A stretch of DNA of 41,141 nucleotides from positions 1 through 41,141 of the forward strand of contig NWUY0304452269.1 in NCBI GenBank assembly GCA_004151065.3, read 5' to 3'. Positions within the stretch are counted from its first letter, which is position 1, and every line of letters begins with the position of its first letter. This document shows positions 1-9,090 of the stretch, one piece after another. Below the pieces are notes generated by a model. The model was not told the origin of the DNA and did not search any database. It worked only from the letters and a program-made list of their open reading frames with translations. Origin of the DNA: Larix sibirica (Eukaryota > Streptophyta > Pinopsida > Pinales > Pinaceae). A program made the translations under genes and the position numbers.

Positions 1-7
1 TGCCCTC

Positions 8-57
8 CCTTGCCCTCCCTTCGGTCAAGCAAGTATACCTTTGGTCAAGCAAGCCTT
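8..57 (+). mobile_element. CCTT-bounded short interspersed element, compound copy
   Basis: CCTT at 8-11 is followed by a 22-nt core (12-33) differing by one base from the cores at 37671-37692 and 22794-22815 (other strand). Instead of ending at once in CCTT, it runs through TATA into CCTT at 38-41. A second half core, TGGTCAAGCAAG, and a third CCTT (54-57) follow, so the copy looks nested or partly duplicated. The ten bases TGCCCTCCCT also occur twice at the window start. Terminal AAGG/CCTT direct repeats are the hallmark described for mitochondrial Bpu elements of Cycas; membership in that family is my inference. Confidence 0.6.
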
Positions 58-64
58 TCCTTTA

Positions 65-950
65 ATAGTCACCAAAGAAAAGAAATGTCTTATTTAGAAA
101 AGGTTGTAGGAAGAACAAAGCTTTTCAAAGCTTGGACAATGAAACTCCAAGGTATAAACCCACTCTGCTTAATGAGACAACAATAGTCACAATGCAGCAA
201 AGCAACTCCACCACCACGGGTACTCCACGCTAGCAATCAATCTCGATATCTCCAGAAATAACAATCAAAGAGGAAGAGTATAAGGAAGGACATCAGCTCA
301 AGTGCTCAAGTGCTCACCCAAATAAAATGAAACCTCCCTCCTTCCCGCTTTGTACAATATCATAGAATAATAATCAGAGAAGAATAGATTAAATATAAGT
401 AATGATGTCCAATTCAAATGGTATGGCTCCTCAATCTCCAATAATAGTTTCATGCAAGAATAACCCTAAATATCCACCACAAGTAAAGCGCACCTCCTTG
501 AGACCACACCCACTTCTCTTTTTATAAATGGAAAGTAACTAGATAAAGCTAAAAATAGGGCGAATTAGTGAGTGAAACATATAGTGTTTAAACCTCCTAA
601 AAATTTCCAGGGCTAAGGCGCATGCTCAAGGGAGAGTCAACTCAAAGAATAACTAAAAAAGGTGGCTCATGCAATTCCTCCAAGAATAGAACTCAAGGTG
701 GACTCTTAATCTTAGGAATTAGGGTTTGAAATTTAGCAAGGAAGCTTCGTCACTAGGGCACATGCTCTATAGGTTCAAGATTACAAGTATAAAAATTTTC
801 AATAGGCTAATCAACCTCCTCAAGCCATGCGCTCCTCCCTAAGTAATACTATGACACTAGGGTTTACGACCTTATAATTTGAACATACTACACAATGCCA
901 AATGGCTCTCAATGGGGTCGAGTGGCTTCTAGGCTATTATAATACGTGAC
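65..950. other. Unassigned stretch with diverged internal repeats
   Basis: No open reading frame worth calling. Words of the form GGC(A/G)CATGCTC recur (near 618, 664, 758 and 823 on either strand), as do A(C/T)TAGGGTTT words (near 718 and 856), suggesting an old, partly duplicated non-coding sequence. It lies directly before the LTR-like segment and may include part of its U3, but no TG boundary could be fixed. Confidence 0.4.
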
Positions 951-1073
951 ATGGGTCAAACCAAGGTAAACAAGGGATCCTATCAATCATTATTTTATAC
1001 ATTATATTTATATATAGATATATATTTGGATATATGCCATTGCAATCTTAATGAAAATAAAGCTTCCACTACA
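951..1073 (+). mobile_element. 3' part of an LTR (U5-like), retrotransposon remnant
   Basis: AT-rich DNA with an AATAAAG word (1056-1062) ends in ACA at 1071-1073, two bases before a canonical tRNA-iMet primer site. Ending in CA just before the primer site is the expected geometry of a plant LTR. The 5' limit is uncertain and no 3' LTR was found in the window, so the element is truncated. The 65-codon open frame here is an accident of the LTR. Confidence 0.55.
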
Positions 1074-1075
1074 TT

Positions 1076-1088
1076 TGGTATCAGAGCC
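1076..1088 (+). promoter_or_regulatory. Primer-binding site, initiator-Met tRNA type
   Basis: TGGTATCAGAGCC is the standard plant retrotransposon primer-binding site, complementary to the 3' end of initiator tRNA-Met. It primes minus-strand DNA synthesis from the element's RNA. Its position, two bases after an LTR-like CA end and 77 bases before a gag-like ATG, makes the assignment firm even though the element is dead. Confidence 0.85.
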
Positions 1089-1164
1089 AAAATCTTTGGC
1101 AATCATTGCACACTACGTAAGCCACAAGGAATAATTAAGTCTTCTTAAATCTTGCCTTAATAGC

Positions 1165-1692
1165 ATGGAGAAGGAACATGGAGCTTTCAAAGTAATGCTT
1201 AATGAAAGCAATGCTAGATTCAAAAATATATAAAATGCATTAAATAATCTATTTATTACAAGCAAAGAAGAGAAAAAAGAGAGAGGGGATTAAAATAACA
1301 AAAAGAATATTATGCTCAAAAAAAGAATGGAGAAATTGGAAGTAATTGCACCTTCACCAGTCTAACATAAAGAATAGGTGGAACCTGCTCCTCAAGCCAA
1401 TTAAATCCACCCTCACGAATAAAAATATGATGAATATGACCATTTCCATGACAACAAAGAAGATTACATTGACGATGAGGTCAATCAAACTTATTATGTG
1501 GATGTGAATAACGAGGAAGATTATGAAATAGATATTGATTACAATGAAAACTTAAGGAACACAAGTATGAATGCTTACCCTCCTCATCCTCCCTCTGCCT
1601 TACTGCCCAACAATAATAGTGATAACAAAAGTAAGGTTGTTGAACGGGCCGCACAAGTTACCCACACGCCGCAGATGGAGGGAAAAGGCTAA
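1165..1692 (+). pseudogene. Decayed gag of an LTR retrotransposon (176 codons, six stops)
   Basis: One frame runs from ATG 1165 to TAA 1690-1692 without any frameshift. Six internal stops (five TAA, one TAG) fall in the first 90 codons. The N-terminal part is Lys/Glu-rich and helical-looking. The middle is strongly acidic with repeated Asp-Tyr and Glu-Asp-Tyr, and the end is Pro/Asn-rich before a basic segment. This layout, right after a primer site, fits the start of a plant gag polyprotein. No zinc knuckle or protease follows within the frame. All six stops could come from CAA or CAG by C-to-T change. The last 65 codons (1498-1692) are open. Confidence 0.6.
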
Positions 1693-2099
1693 TTTCAGAC
1701 AACAATATTTCATACTAGTTTTAAGAGGTTATTAAGGAACCAAGACCCCCAGCCGACGAAGAGAGCCTCTCGTAAAAATAGCATTCTAGCCGAAAGGTAC
1801 ACTAGAGAAATAATCCAAGCGGGTAGCCACCTAGATATAAAGAGTTTTAGTTATCCATGATATCTCGCTTACCCGTCTTTAATTGGCCTTCGTCTTAAAG
1901 CGTAGGACCGGTGAGTGACCTTTTTTGGGTTGACCAATTAGGTTCAATCCGGGATAGTTTGTCCGCTCCTTTTAATTGAGCAGTTGAATGGGTTTCATTT
2001 TGTTTCCCCGCCTTTCATAATTCATGTGTCCCTTTAGCATCTATCACCCTCTATCAATTGGCGGACCAGACCTCACTCATTAGCCTCCCTTGATCTATC
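1693..2099. other. Unassigned stretch after gag
   Basis: Continues after the gag frame without recognisable protease, reverse transcriptase or structural RNA. A GGTTCAATCC word near 1942 resembles a tRNA T-loop, but no cloverleaf can be built around it. Confidence 0.3.
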
Positions 2100-2535
2100 T
2101 ATAGTGGCAGAGCCAATTGGGGTTAAAGCTGTATCCGTAGTAAAAGCAATAGCATCACCAGTTTACATGCAGGCAGAGGGAGCAATAAAGGCATAGGCGT
2201 CTAGACCAATTCATACAGATATAGATCGAGATCGGGATTCACCGGTAGCATATTCAGTTTACTTAGTTGAAACACCATCCGTTAAAGAATCAGTTGCCCT
2301 CGTAGCGAAGTTAGAGAAGGCATTAGTGTAGGCAGCAGAGGCCAAGACAGCAGCTAAGGCACTTGCAGTTTACCCAGCAGAGGAATGAGCAGAAAGGGGA
2401 GCAGGAGCAAGGGAAAGAGAGCCAGTACCTCGCTCAGATCCGGATCCATAATCACCAGTTCCATAGTAAATGCCAAGATCAGAAATACAGCCGGCGGAGG
2501 TAGAATAAGAAACTGTGGTGAAAGAAGCACTATGA
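2100..2535 (-). repeat. TGS triplet-periodic repeat family, copy 1
   Basis: On the minus strand one frame reads as Gly/Ser/Thr/Ala-rich low-complexity sequence over about 140 codons (for example YGTGDYGSGSERGTGS at the 2460 end). It has scattered TAA/TAG stops, including the recurrent GGGTAAACTG word (plus-strand CAGTTTACCC near 2365). Plus-strand open frames here are shadows. This is one of about 22 copies in the window; similarity is in triplet composition and short words (ACTGG, GGATCC, TCTGCT), not long identity. Confidence 0.6.
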
Positions 2536-3239
2536 TTACTGCGTACATTTACTGTGTCTATAAGGAAGGCAACCCCGGCTTTACCCTTGAGAGCTTTACC
2601 CGATACTCGCTGAGACCGTAAGATGGGAGCCTCACTATGAGGGTTGGTCCCATTCTCACTTTCCGGGCGGGGGAGCAGGGAATAGGGGCGATTTCAAACC
2701 CACTATGGAAACTAACTAAGGAAAGGGGACTAAAGGGTAATAGGGTATGATCACTACTATCAGGGCATTTCAACTCCTTATAACTATTGGAACGACTTAC
2801 CAAATATAGGCAGCTTGGGATAGGACATTACCCTCGGGGTGAGCGCGTATAGGGCGGGCTCCAGTGGGTGAAGCACATCTAACAGGAGAAGGCGACCTGA
2901 AAGATTCAGGTGAACGAACATCTGAAATGGATCAGGTGCACATATTATACATATAAGGTCCCGGCCCACCCCCCTTACCCGTTGATAGGTTGGACTACTC
3001 GTGCTGGGTCCACTCGATCTGGAACTGCCCCTGATATATATGTATATTAATTTGGAATAGATGCTCAGTATGGTGACCCTAGAACTTACTCTGCCTCTCG
3101 ATCAACGGGGAACTGGAATTGCTTCAACGCCGAACTCTAACTGGCTATGAAGGGGATGCGGGCTATGCTGCTGGTGAGACGGGTTATTAATAAATTACTC
3201 GGTAAACCGCCGTAGCTTTGGCTTATCCATAGCCTATGG
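2536..3239. other. Unassigned stretch between TGS copies
   Basis: No gene recognised. Short open frames on the minus strand (2558-2803, 2784-2969) show no family features. Base composition is balanced and CpG is common. Confidence 0.3.
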
Positions 3240-3480
3240 TCTAATACCACCTTACTCAGTGCTGAGATAGATGCGAAGGTAACAGCCCCACCACCAACGT
3301 GGACAGAGCCATTGCCAGTTTTAGAACCAGATCCTCGTGTGGGAGGAGAGTAAGTATTCCTTCGAACTCTAGAGCCTTTGGTTCGTTCCAGTCGCAGTAG
3401 AGCCAGTTCCATCTTTTGACCTTGAAACCAATCTGGATCCGGTTCCGGGTGACCCATAGCATCTGTGCTGGTTGAACGGG
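3240..3480 (-). repeat. TGS repeat family, copy 2 (open frame)
   Basis: The minus-strand frame 3457-3137 is 106 codons long and open. Its middle reads TRGSGSKTGNGSVHVGGGAV, then Ser/Ala-rich, typical of this family, with VFTRSTSTDAMG just upstream in the same frame. Length and openness are probably chance survival, as other copies are broken. Confidence 0.55.
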
Positions 3481-3770
3481 TGAAAACATAAGAAGCAAAG
3501 CTAAGAGACTAGGAAGATAAACACAATAGGTAGAAAAGCTAGAGCACGGCCATAGGTAACGGACCAAAACCTAATCTCCCGCCTGGAAGCGCGCTTTTAT
3601 ATACTATGAGAAACATCTGCGTATATTTCAATACCGCAGGAACACGTAAAATGCTGGAACTACTCTCATAGAAACAATAGAGTATGCTAGAACCACCTAA
3701 GTTACCCAATTCCTGGTTGGTAATAGAAAGAGGTGTAGCACATTTTCAGAAGTGCTAACTCTATCCCTTG
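3481..3770. other. Unassigned stretch
   Basis: No gene seen. ATGCTGGAACTACTCTCATAG near 3651 resembles one unit of the 26-bp motif arrayed at 34843-35025. Confidence 0.3.
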
Positions 3771-3875
3771 TTGGAACTCAAACTAGCTATGCTAACACAG
3801 GATTAGCCGCGGCTTATGGATCTACTGAGTAAACAGGTGAAGCTATCATCGGAAACCGATCGACATTGACATATT
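3771..3875 (+). repeat. TGS repeat family, copy 3
   Basis: The plus-strand frame reads GTQTSYANTGLAAAYGSTE, then a TAA, then TGEAIIGNRSTLT. The GGATCTACTGAGTAAACAGG word pattern, including stop-forming TAAAC, is shared with other copies. Confidence 0.6.
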
Positions 3876-4134
3876 GACATAGAATCTAGAAGGACTTAGC
3901 TCATGTCCGCATGTTTTATAGTTAGCAATGGAGCAAGCACCACCTAAAGCAAAGGAGGGAAAGTTGACTTCTTTGACCCGTAATAAGTTGAAATCCCACC
4001 GGCATCAGATCCACTTTATACATTTGGCATTGATCGTCCGCTGTGTTAATGAAAGGTACTAACGAATAAAAAGGACGACGATTGCTTTACTACGGCTCAT
4101 TCACCCGCGCCCTTATCATAGTAGCAGAAGCAAG

Positions 4135-4360
4135 GATAGGGTGGCGGCATAACTAGTTTCAGTGGATCCAGTTTCATACTGAGATGCGGATCTACCATGA
4201 GGAGCAGATGTTTCATTTCGAGAGCCCATTGCAGGAACAGAAGAAGCACAATTTTGTCCAGCGTTCTTTCCTTTCCTGCTCGAGAGCTAGTAACCAGGTC
4301 CCACCACCAGCGGCGGTTGATGCTGAATAAGCACCCGAGCGAGCGCCCTGATCATTAGAA
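4135..4360 (-). repeat. TGS repeat family, copy 4
   Basis: The minus strand reads DQGARSGAYSASTAAGGGTW, then breaks by a frameshift near 4270, then about 40 open codons ending in QYETGSTETSYAAT near 4140. Orientation is opposite to copy 5, which starts 115 bases later, giving a divergent pair. Confidence 0.6.
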
Positions 4361-4474
4361 TGTTTGGGTTATCCCACCTCACTTGAGGAGCTTAGCGGTG
4401 ATCTGTAGAAAAGGCGCAATGTTCATTCACTGGTTATGAATCACCTGGCCATGGATCTTTAAAAACATATTTTT

Positions 4475-4770
4475 GGGACTGGATCAAGGGGTGAAACATC
4501 TAAAACTGGAGAACGAACTATAACTAGCTCAGATGCTATTGGCTTCGATGCCTTTGCTACTGCCTCTATCACTGGTGCTACTCCCCTTGCCATTGGATCT
4601 GCTGATGCGGATCCTGGGTTTACTGGTTATGGATCAACAGAATAAACAACTGCTTCTTCAACGGCTTAATCTGGTCAATCACCCGAATCCCCTGCTTATC
4701 CTACCGGTGAATATACCTATACTAGGTAATGGGTCAACTGGTTCAATAGGTGCTTCTCCGGAACAAGCTT
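4475..4770 (+). repeat. TGS repeat family, copy 5
   Basis: The plus-strand frame from 4475 gives about 80 codons with only two internal stops (both TAA). It contains SITGATPLAIGSADADPG, TGYGSTE and SPESPAYPTGEYTYTR before another stop. It is rich in Thr, Gly, Ser, Ala and Asp. It runs directly into a unit of the 26-bp AGTCGGAAC motif. The 113-codon open frame 4533-4874 is the same DNA in another frame and is not a gene. Confidence 0.65.
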
Positions 4771-4799
4771 GGAATGTACAAAAAGTCGGAACAGTAAGG
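4771..4799 (+). repeat. Solo unit of the AAAAGTCGGAAC motif
   Basis: GGAATGTACAAAAAGTCGG at 4770-4788, followed by AACAGTAAGG, matches the units arrayed at 34843-35025 and the reverse-strand copies at 13749-13768 and 27314-27333. It abuts TGS copy 5. Confidence 0.55.
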
Positions 4800-5039
4800 T
4801 CTAACTATAAATTTGATCTCCACCGGCGCAAAACTCATGGTAGGCATGTGCAAAAACTCGTAAAAAGCTATTGATCGATCAATTTCGTACATGCATCGTT
4901 CTAATAGCAGATACATATTGACCAAGTTGGGATGCTTATTCAGGCACGTGATGATAAAAACAATCGACCAACGAAAACAACACGGTTCCCGTCATCCTAA
5001 GCACCCTCCCTAACCCGGGGCCTGGGTCAATAAATCGAA

Positions 5040-5365
5040 AAATCAATTGCATTTGAACCAATTTATCTAGTTGACGGAGACGATGAACTTTATTCAGTTG
5101 ATCCGGCAGTTGACTCAGCACAAGCATAAAAGCCGTCAATTCGAGGAGTTCTAGTTGTTTACCTTTACTCAGTTTATTATCCACCCTATAATTTATTTCT
5201 AAATTAGCATTTATAGGGGTTGCAGTTCCGGATCCGGTTGATGACTCAGCAGATTCATCAGTAGCGGAACCCGTTCTATAGCCTATTCCTGTTCCCCCCG
5301 AAAGATAGCTTATTATATATCCATATTGAGTAGCACCGTCCGTAGCAAGGGCAAAGGTGCAGCAT
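5040..5365 (-). repeat. TGS repeat family, copy 6 (two frames)
   Basis: The minus strand begins with ATDGATQYGYIISYLSGGTG and continues GYRTGSATDES with Ser/Thr/Gly/Ala through about 5215. The family then continues in a shifted frame (ACAESTAGSTE, stop, SSSSPSTR). The 177-codon open frame 5469-4936 spans both halves and reads the second in the wrong phase as Leu/Gln-rich. It is the longest frame in the window, but I regard it as a by-product of the repeat. A frameshift between two well-behaved halves is direct evidence of decay. Confidence 0.6.
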
Positions 5366-5686
5366 CCTGGGTGTGGGACAAGGTAGAGATTCCTTTGGCA
5401 CAAGGTACAGAATCCGGGGATTACAATACGAAAACGCTGGTTTACATGGAAAGGGAATCCGAGTGGCACTATTGCAGGCTACAGGTAGTTTAATCAGGAG
5501 ACTAAGCACTGAGTGAGCCAAGCCAACTCAGTTACTCAAGTCAGCCAACACAACCCGTTTACTTACAACCGAAGGGCAGAACATGAACTCAGTGAGACAA
5601 GATCCACAGACCAACGGAGAGAGCATATACAAACGAACGCAGGGAGATGCTTGATTACTCCCTTACTCACAGGAAAGCAGATAGAC
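5366..5686. other. Unassigned stretch
   Basis: No gene, RNA or repeat recognised. Confidence 0.3.
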
Positions 5687-5722
5687 ATACTTCCTGACTG
5701 ACAGATACTTACTGACTGACAG
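5687..5722 (+). repeat. 18-bp tandem repeat, two units
   Basis: ATACTTCCTGACTGACAG (5687-5704) is followed at once by ATACTTACTGACTGACAG (5705-5722), one mismatch in 18. A looser third echo (CTTCTTCCTGACTGAATGG) follows to 5750. Confidence 0.85.
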
Positions 5723-5861
5723 ATATATAGACTTCTTCCTGACTGAATGGACTGAGCGAAGACAGTATGGATTACACTCAGTTTGAACCTGGAAAGGGAA
5801 GGGCTTGGCCGAGTGGGTCGGTCTGAGAAGGAAGGGGTGAGTGAAATCCTATCCTTGGCTC

Positions 5862-6101
5862 TTATGATACTCCCTCCAGAGAATATCTCCTTCGCTCGGG
5901 CCACCAGGAGGTCTCAACATGTGAGTCATGGAGCAAAGGTTTACTGTTGATGAGAGTTAACTCGTGAAAGATGGGATTAGAGTCATGTGTAACACCCGCT
6001 TCGAAGAGAGCATCCTCAAAGAAGAAAGCACCATTAAGGGTATGGATGTAATCCTCGAATTTCATATCATCAACCTGAGATTTGAAGTACCTGATCTTCA
6101 T
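5862..6101 (-). CDS. Unassigned 79-codon open frame
   Basis: Begins MKIRYFKSQVDDMKFEDY and continues with Phe/Glu-rich residues to SWWPERRRYS. Amino-acid composition is balanced and unlike the repeat families around it, so it may be a fragment of a real protein, perhaps of a mobile element, but I do not recognise it. There is no upstream signal I can judge and no neighbouring gene. Chance is a real alternative at this length. Confidence 0.2.
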   Translation of the reverse strand: MKIRYFKSQVDDMKFEDYIHTLNGAFFFEDALFEAGVTHDSNPIFHELTLINSKPLLHDSHVETSWWPERRRYSLEGVS

Positions 6102-7139
6102 TAAAGAAGGATCTCCCTTACTTATTCTTAACGTTACGTATTTCTTCTTCCTTACTTATCTAAAGCTTATTTGGTAAGGAATAATCCCCCCATATCTCTG
6201 ATTTCGATTTCGATAGCAACCCCCGCTTAATGTCAGTATTACCTAGGGAAAGGGAAACACTACCCCTCGTTACGGGAAGAGGGCTTTATAAGGCAGCAAG
6301 TAAGCCCTTCCCTTGTAGCAAGTCTAACTGAAGAAGCGAGCGTCTGAAGTACCGCCCATAATGCATAACGGGGCCTTACCTCCGTATGGAGAGGTCTTGG
6401 CTGTGACGAAGTATTGAGCTGACGAATAGGTCTGCCTTGGGCAGTTGAAACTGGTATGCTTATTTAATTCATACATTTTATCTCCACACATCATCTCTCT
6501 CACAATACTCGGAATACCCTCGACGGATTTCTTTAAAGGGCAGCATCCGAGAGCATCAACAATAACAACGATCTTTTCTCTTTAAACAGAACCCACGAGC
6601 AACATTATATTATTTCCTTGAACAACTATTCCAACTTGCAGATTCCTTCATCTCACGATCTCTGGGTTCCAAATGCATTCAAGAATGAAATGACATTGAA
6701 GCATACACGTAAATACTAAAGGCAACTTATAAGGCAGGTTAACCAACTATCTTCTATTCGTTCTCCATAGGTATTTATGCTAATTGGGGGTGTTGATTGA
6801 GCTTTTGTCTCTACAGACTATGGGGTTTTGGGGTCTTCCCGAAGGTAAGGTAAGGCTTGTGCTAAAAAGCTAGAGTTAAGAACAGCACCTAAAGCAGAGC
6901 ATACCTATCACGAGTAGATGGAGTTGAGTGAGTGGATTGAGTAAAAGTATAAGCACGAATAGCAAAGGTAAATTGCTTACTTCATTTCCCAGATGATAAG
7001 GCCAGGTTCATGGAGGAGAATTTCCCAGATTATAAGACCAGGTTCTCGGTGAAAGGTGTTATTTAGAGATCTTCTAGGTAAACTTGTGATATTAGAAGTC
7101 ATGGTACTAAGTGGGATACGAGGGATTAAAAGTTAATTA
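6102..7139. other. Unassigned stretch
   Basis: About 1 kb with no open frame above 60 codons, no RNA gene and no repeat I can define. Mixed composition with purine-rich words near 6840-6960. Confidence 0.3.
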
Positions 7140-8299
7140 GCTGTAGTTGTTTCGCACATATATCGAGCCCATTAGCTTGGTTTTTTATGCTGTCTGCACC
7201 GTTGGTTATAATTTAATGAGCACCTTTTCTCTGTGGTATTTGTGTCATGTGTGCGGGTCATATGTTTGTGAACCATATTTTTAGTTCCTTCCATAGGTTA
7301 ATCACCTTTCCTTTAGGTATATTTTATTATATTGGAAAATAGTTAGCGTATCCCCTACAATAATGTTACCTTTTCCTTGTTTACCATCCATGCATATGCC
7401 TTGAGGATCCCCGACCCCATTTTGGAATGTGGCTTAGTCCATCCATTTTTGCATCTATCCCTTTCCCGACAGAAATTTCCCACCTACATGGGGCCTTTAA
7501 CAGTATCTCATTGCATATTTTAACCCATGTTGTTGTTTTTCTTTTATTATTGAGAGTTCATATAGTATACATCCTAGAGATTGCTTCATGTTCTTTATCA
7601 TTATATTGTTGGCTTGTTCCCCCGAACTCTTAAGCAATTTATGGCCAAATGGTGAATTATGTTTGACTTAATCACACATCATGGGCCCCCCTATTCATCC
7701 ACACTGTAGGATTCATGAACATTTTTATGCCTCCATTCACCTACCCTAAGGAGATTTCCATCAATACCCCCACCCCTGTGTGCTTCCATTTTCCTTTCAC
7801 CATCTACAAAATTGAACTTGGTAACATTCTAGGGCATATATTTACTTTATTTCCCATTTCTTTATGTTGGATAGTTTCAAACCTTATTGTTATGATCTTT
7901 CTACACTACCCATTGTTTGGCAGCACCATTTATTTCCCTTGTTCAGAGCATCTTGTGATGAGTAACCCTTGATACACCTTGAATTCTATCTATTTCATTA
8001 CACCATTCTATATTTTATATAACTTGTTGCCTCCTTCAGTTTACTCTTCCAGGTTTTTCATTTAGGTACATCAGTACTTCTTTCCCTTTTACTTGTAATC
8101 ATAATTCCACTGCTTCTTTTCAACTATTTTTCTTATAATTTTATTGTTGTTGCTAGGTCATCCTTGGCACTTTTATCTAAACAAATAAAGTATTGAGTCT
8201 ACCTCTCCTTATTTTACTCATCCATGATTGCCCCAATTAGTCACATTTGCTATAGTGTATGCTGCACCTCATTTTGGTTTGAAAAGGTTCCTTTATACC
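7140..8299. other. Unassigned AT-rich stretch, possibly transferred nuclear DNA
   Basis: Texture differs from the flanks: AT-rich, few CpG, long T-rich plus-strand runs. The minus strand shows short protein-like runs (for example GAAYTIANVTNWGNHG near 8270-8220), broken by many stops, which suggests a very old transposon or nuclear fragment. I cannot name a domain. The plus-strand frames 7427-7633 and 7715-7972 are hydrophobic because of T-richness and are not called. Confidence 0.3.
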
Positions 8300-8333
8300 T
8301 TTATGTAAATAGGCCTTCCCCTATTTACATAAA
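8300..8333. other. Perfect 14-bp inverted repeat with 6-nt loop
   Basis: TTTATGTAAATAGG (8300-8313) and CCTATTTACATAAA (8320-8333) are exact reverse complements around CCTTCC. As RNA it would form a 14-bp hairpin. There is no U-tract after it and no gene before it, so I do not call it a terminator. It could be a transcript-end stem, a recombination structure or a relic. Confidence 0.9.
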
Positions 8334-8559
8334 CACATTCATTCTAGGGGTTTGGTCTAGAGGCGTTGTGTAACTTGATTCCATTTACCTCATTGGTGGC
8401 TAACCTTAGACTAGGCAACGATAGTCCTCATTTATATTTTACTTGGTAGTTTTTAATGTGATCAAATTTATCTCATCATTGCACCATTGAGATTCGTACA
8501 CTTTCTTGGTTCTAGTGTTCCAGTCTTTAGGTTATCCGTATTCTACATATGTAACTAGT
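8334..8559. other. Unassigned stretch
   Basis: Continuation of the AT-rich region; nothing recognised. Confidence 0.3.
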
Positions 8560-9090
8560 ATAACAGAGATCAATGCCAAGCTTAAGTCGTATGATGCTTA
8601 CAGCTTAGAAAATAGCCAATACTAGTAATGTAATCTATACTAGTCTCTGTGTTCTATTCCCTGTGTGAACTAGTGTAATGAGAGCTTCTAGTATCATGCA
8701 AGTGGTTACAGTGTATTCAACCTTATGGAATATGTCAAACCTTTGTTAGAATAGGTAACAGCTTATGTTAGTTACGTAATCACAATACTGGAATCAATGG
8801 TCTTTAAACATGCTATTACTGGTGTTATTAGACCCGTATACCTCATTAGCTGTAATGGTAATCATTGTAGTTACATAATAATGATACTAGCTAGGAATCA
8901 CACATAGTTACTTGCTTATCAATACTAATGGGAATAGAAGTAATTAATCAATACGCATAAAAAGTAAGGAGCTTTATTACAGTATACCTTATCCAGCTTA
9001 ACTCTCTACTAGTGATCTACTAATAGCATTTATACAAATCATACAATGGTAATACAGCTTACTGTGTAAGTATATTTTATTTGAGTAAGC
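8560..9090. repeat. AT-rich short-word block 1
   Basis: Built from recurring, often self-complementary words: TAGTTACGTAATCA, GTAATGATAC-like, AATGGGAATAGAA, CAGCTTA, ATACTAGT. The same vocabulary fills 25080-25960 and 38760-39890. No open frames. The blocks look related by composition and short words, not by an alignable long repeat. Confidence 0.45.

Noticed and set aside
1940-1960. GGTTCAATCC resembles a tRNA T-loop
   Set aside because: No cloverleaf can be built from the flanks.
4533-4874. 113-codon open frame, Leu-rich
   Set aside because: It is the wrong phase of TGS copy 5; the in-phase reading is Thr/Gly/Ser-rich with stops.
5806-5860. GGCCGAGTGGGTCGGTC resembles the D-arm of a Leu/Ser tRNA
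   Set aside because: No matching acceptor stem, anticodon arm or T-loop could be placed around it on either strand.
7427-7972. Two hydrophobic plus-strand frames that could pass for membrane proteins
   Set aside because: Hydrophobicity follows from T-rich DNA; no conserved pattern, and the region looks like a worn non-coding fragment.
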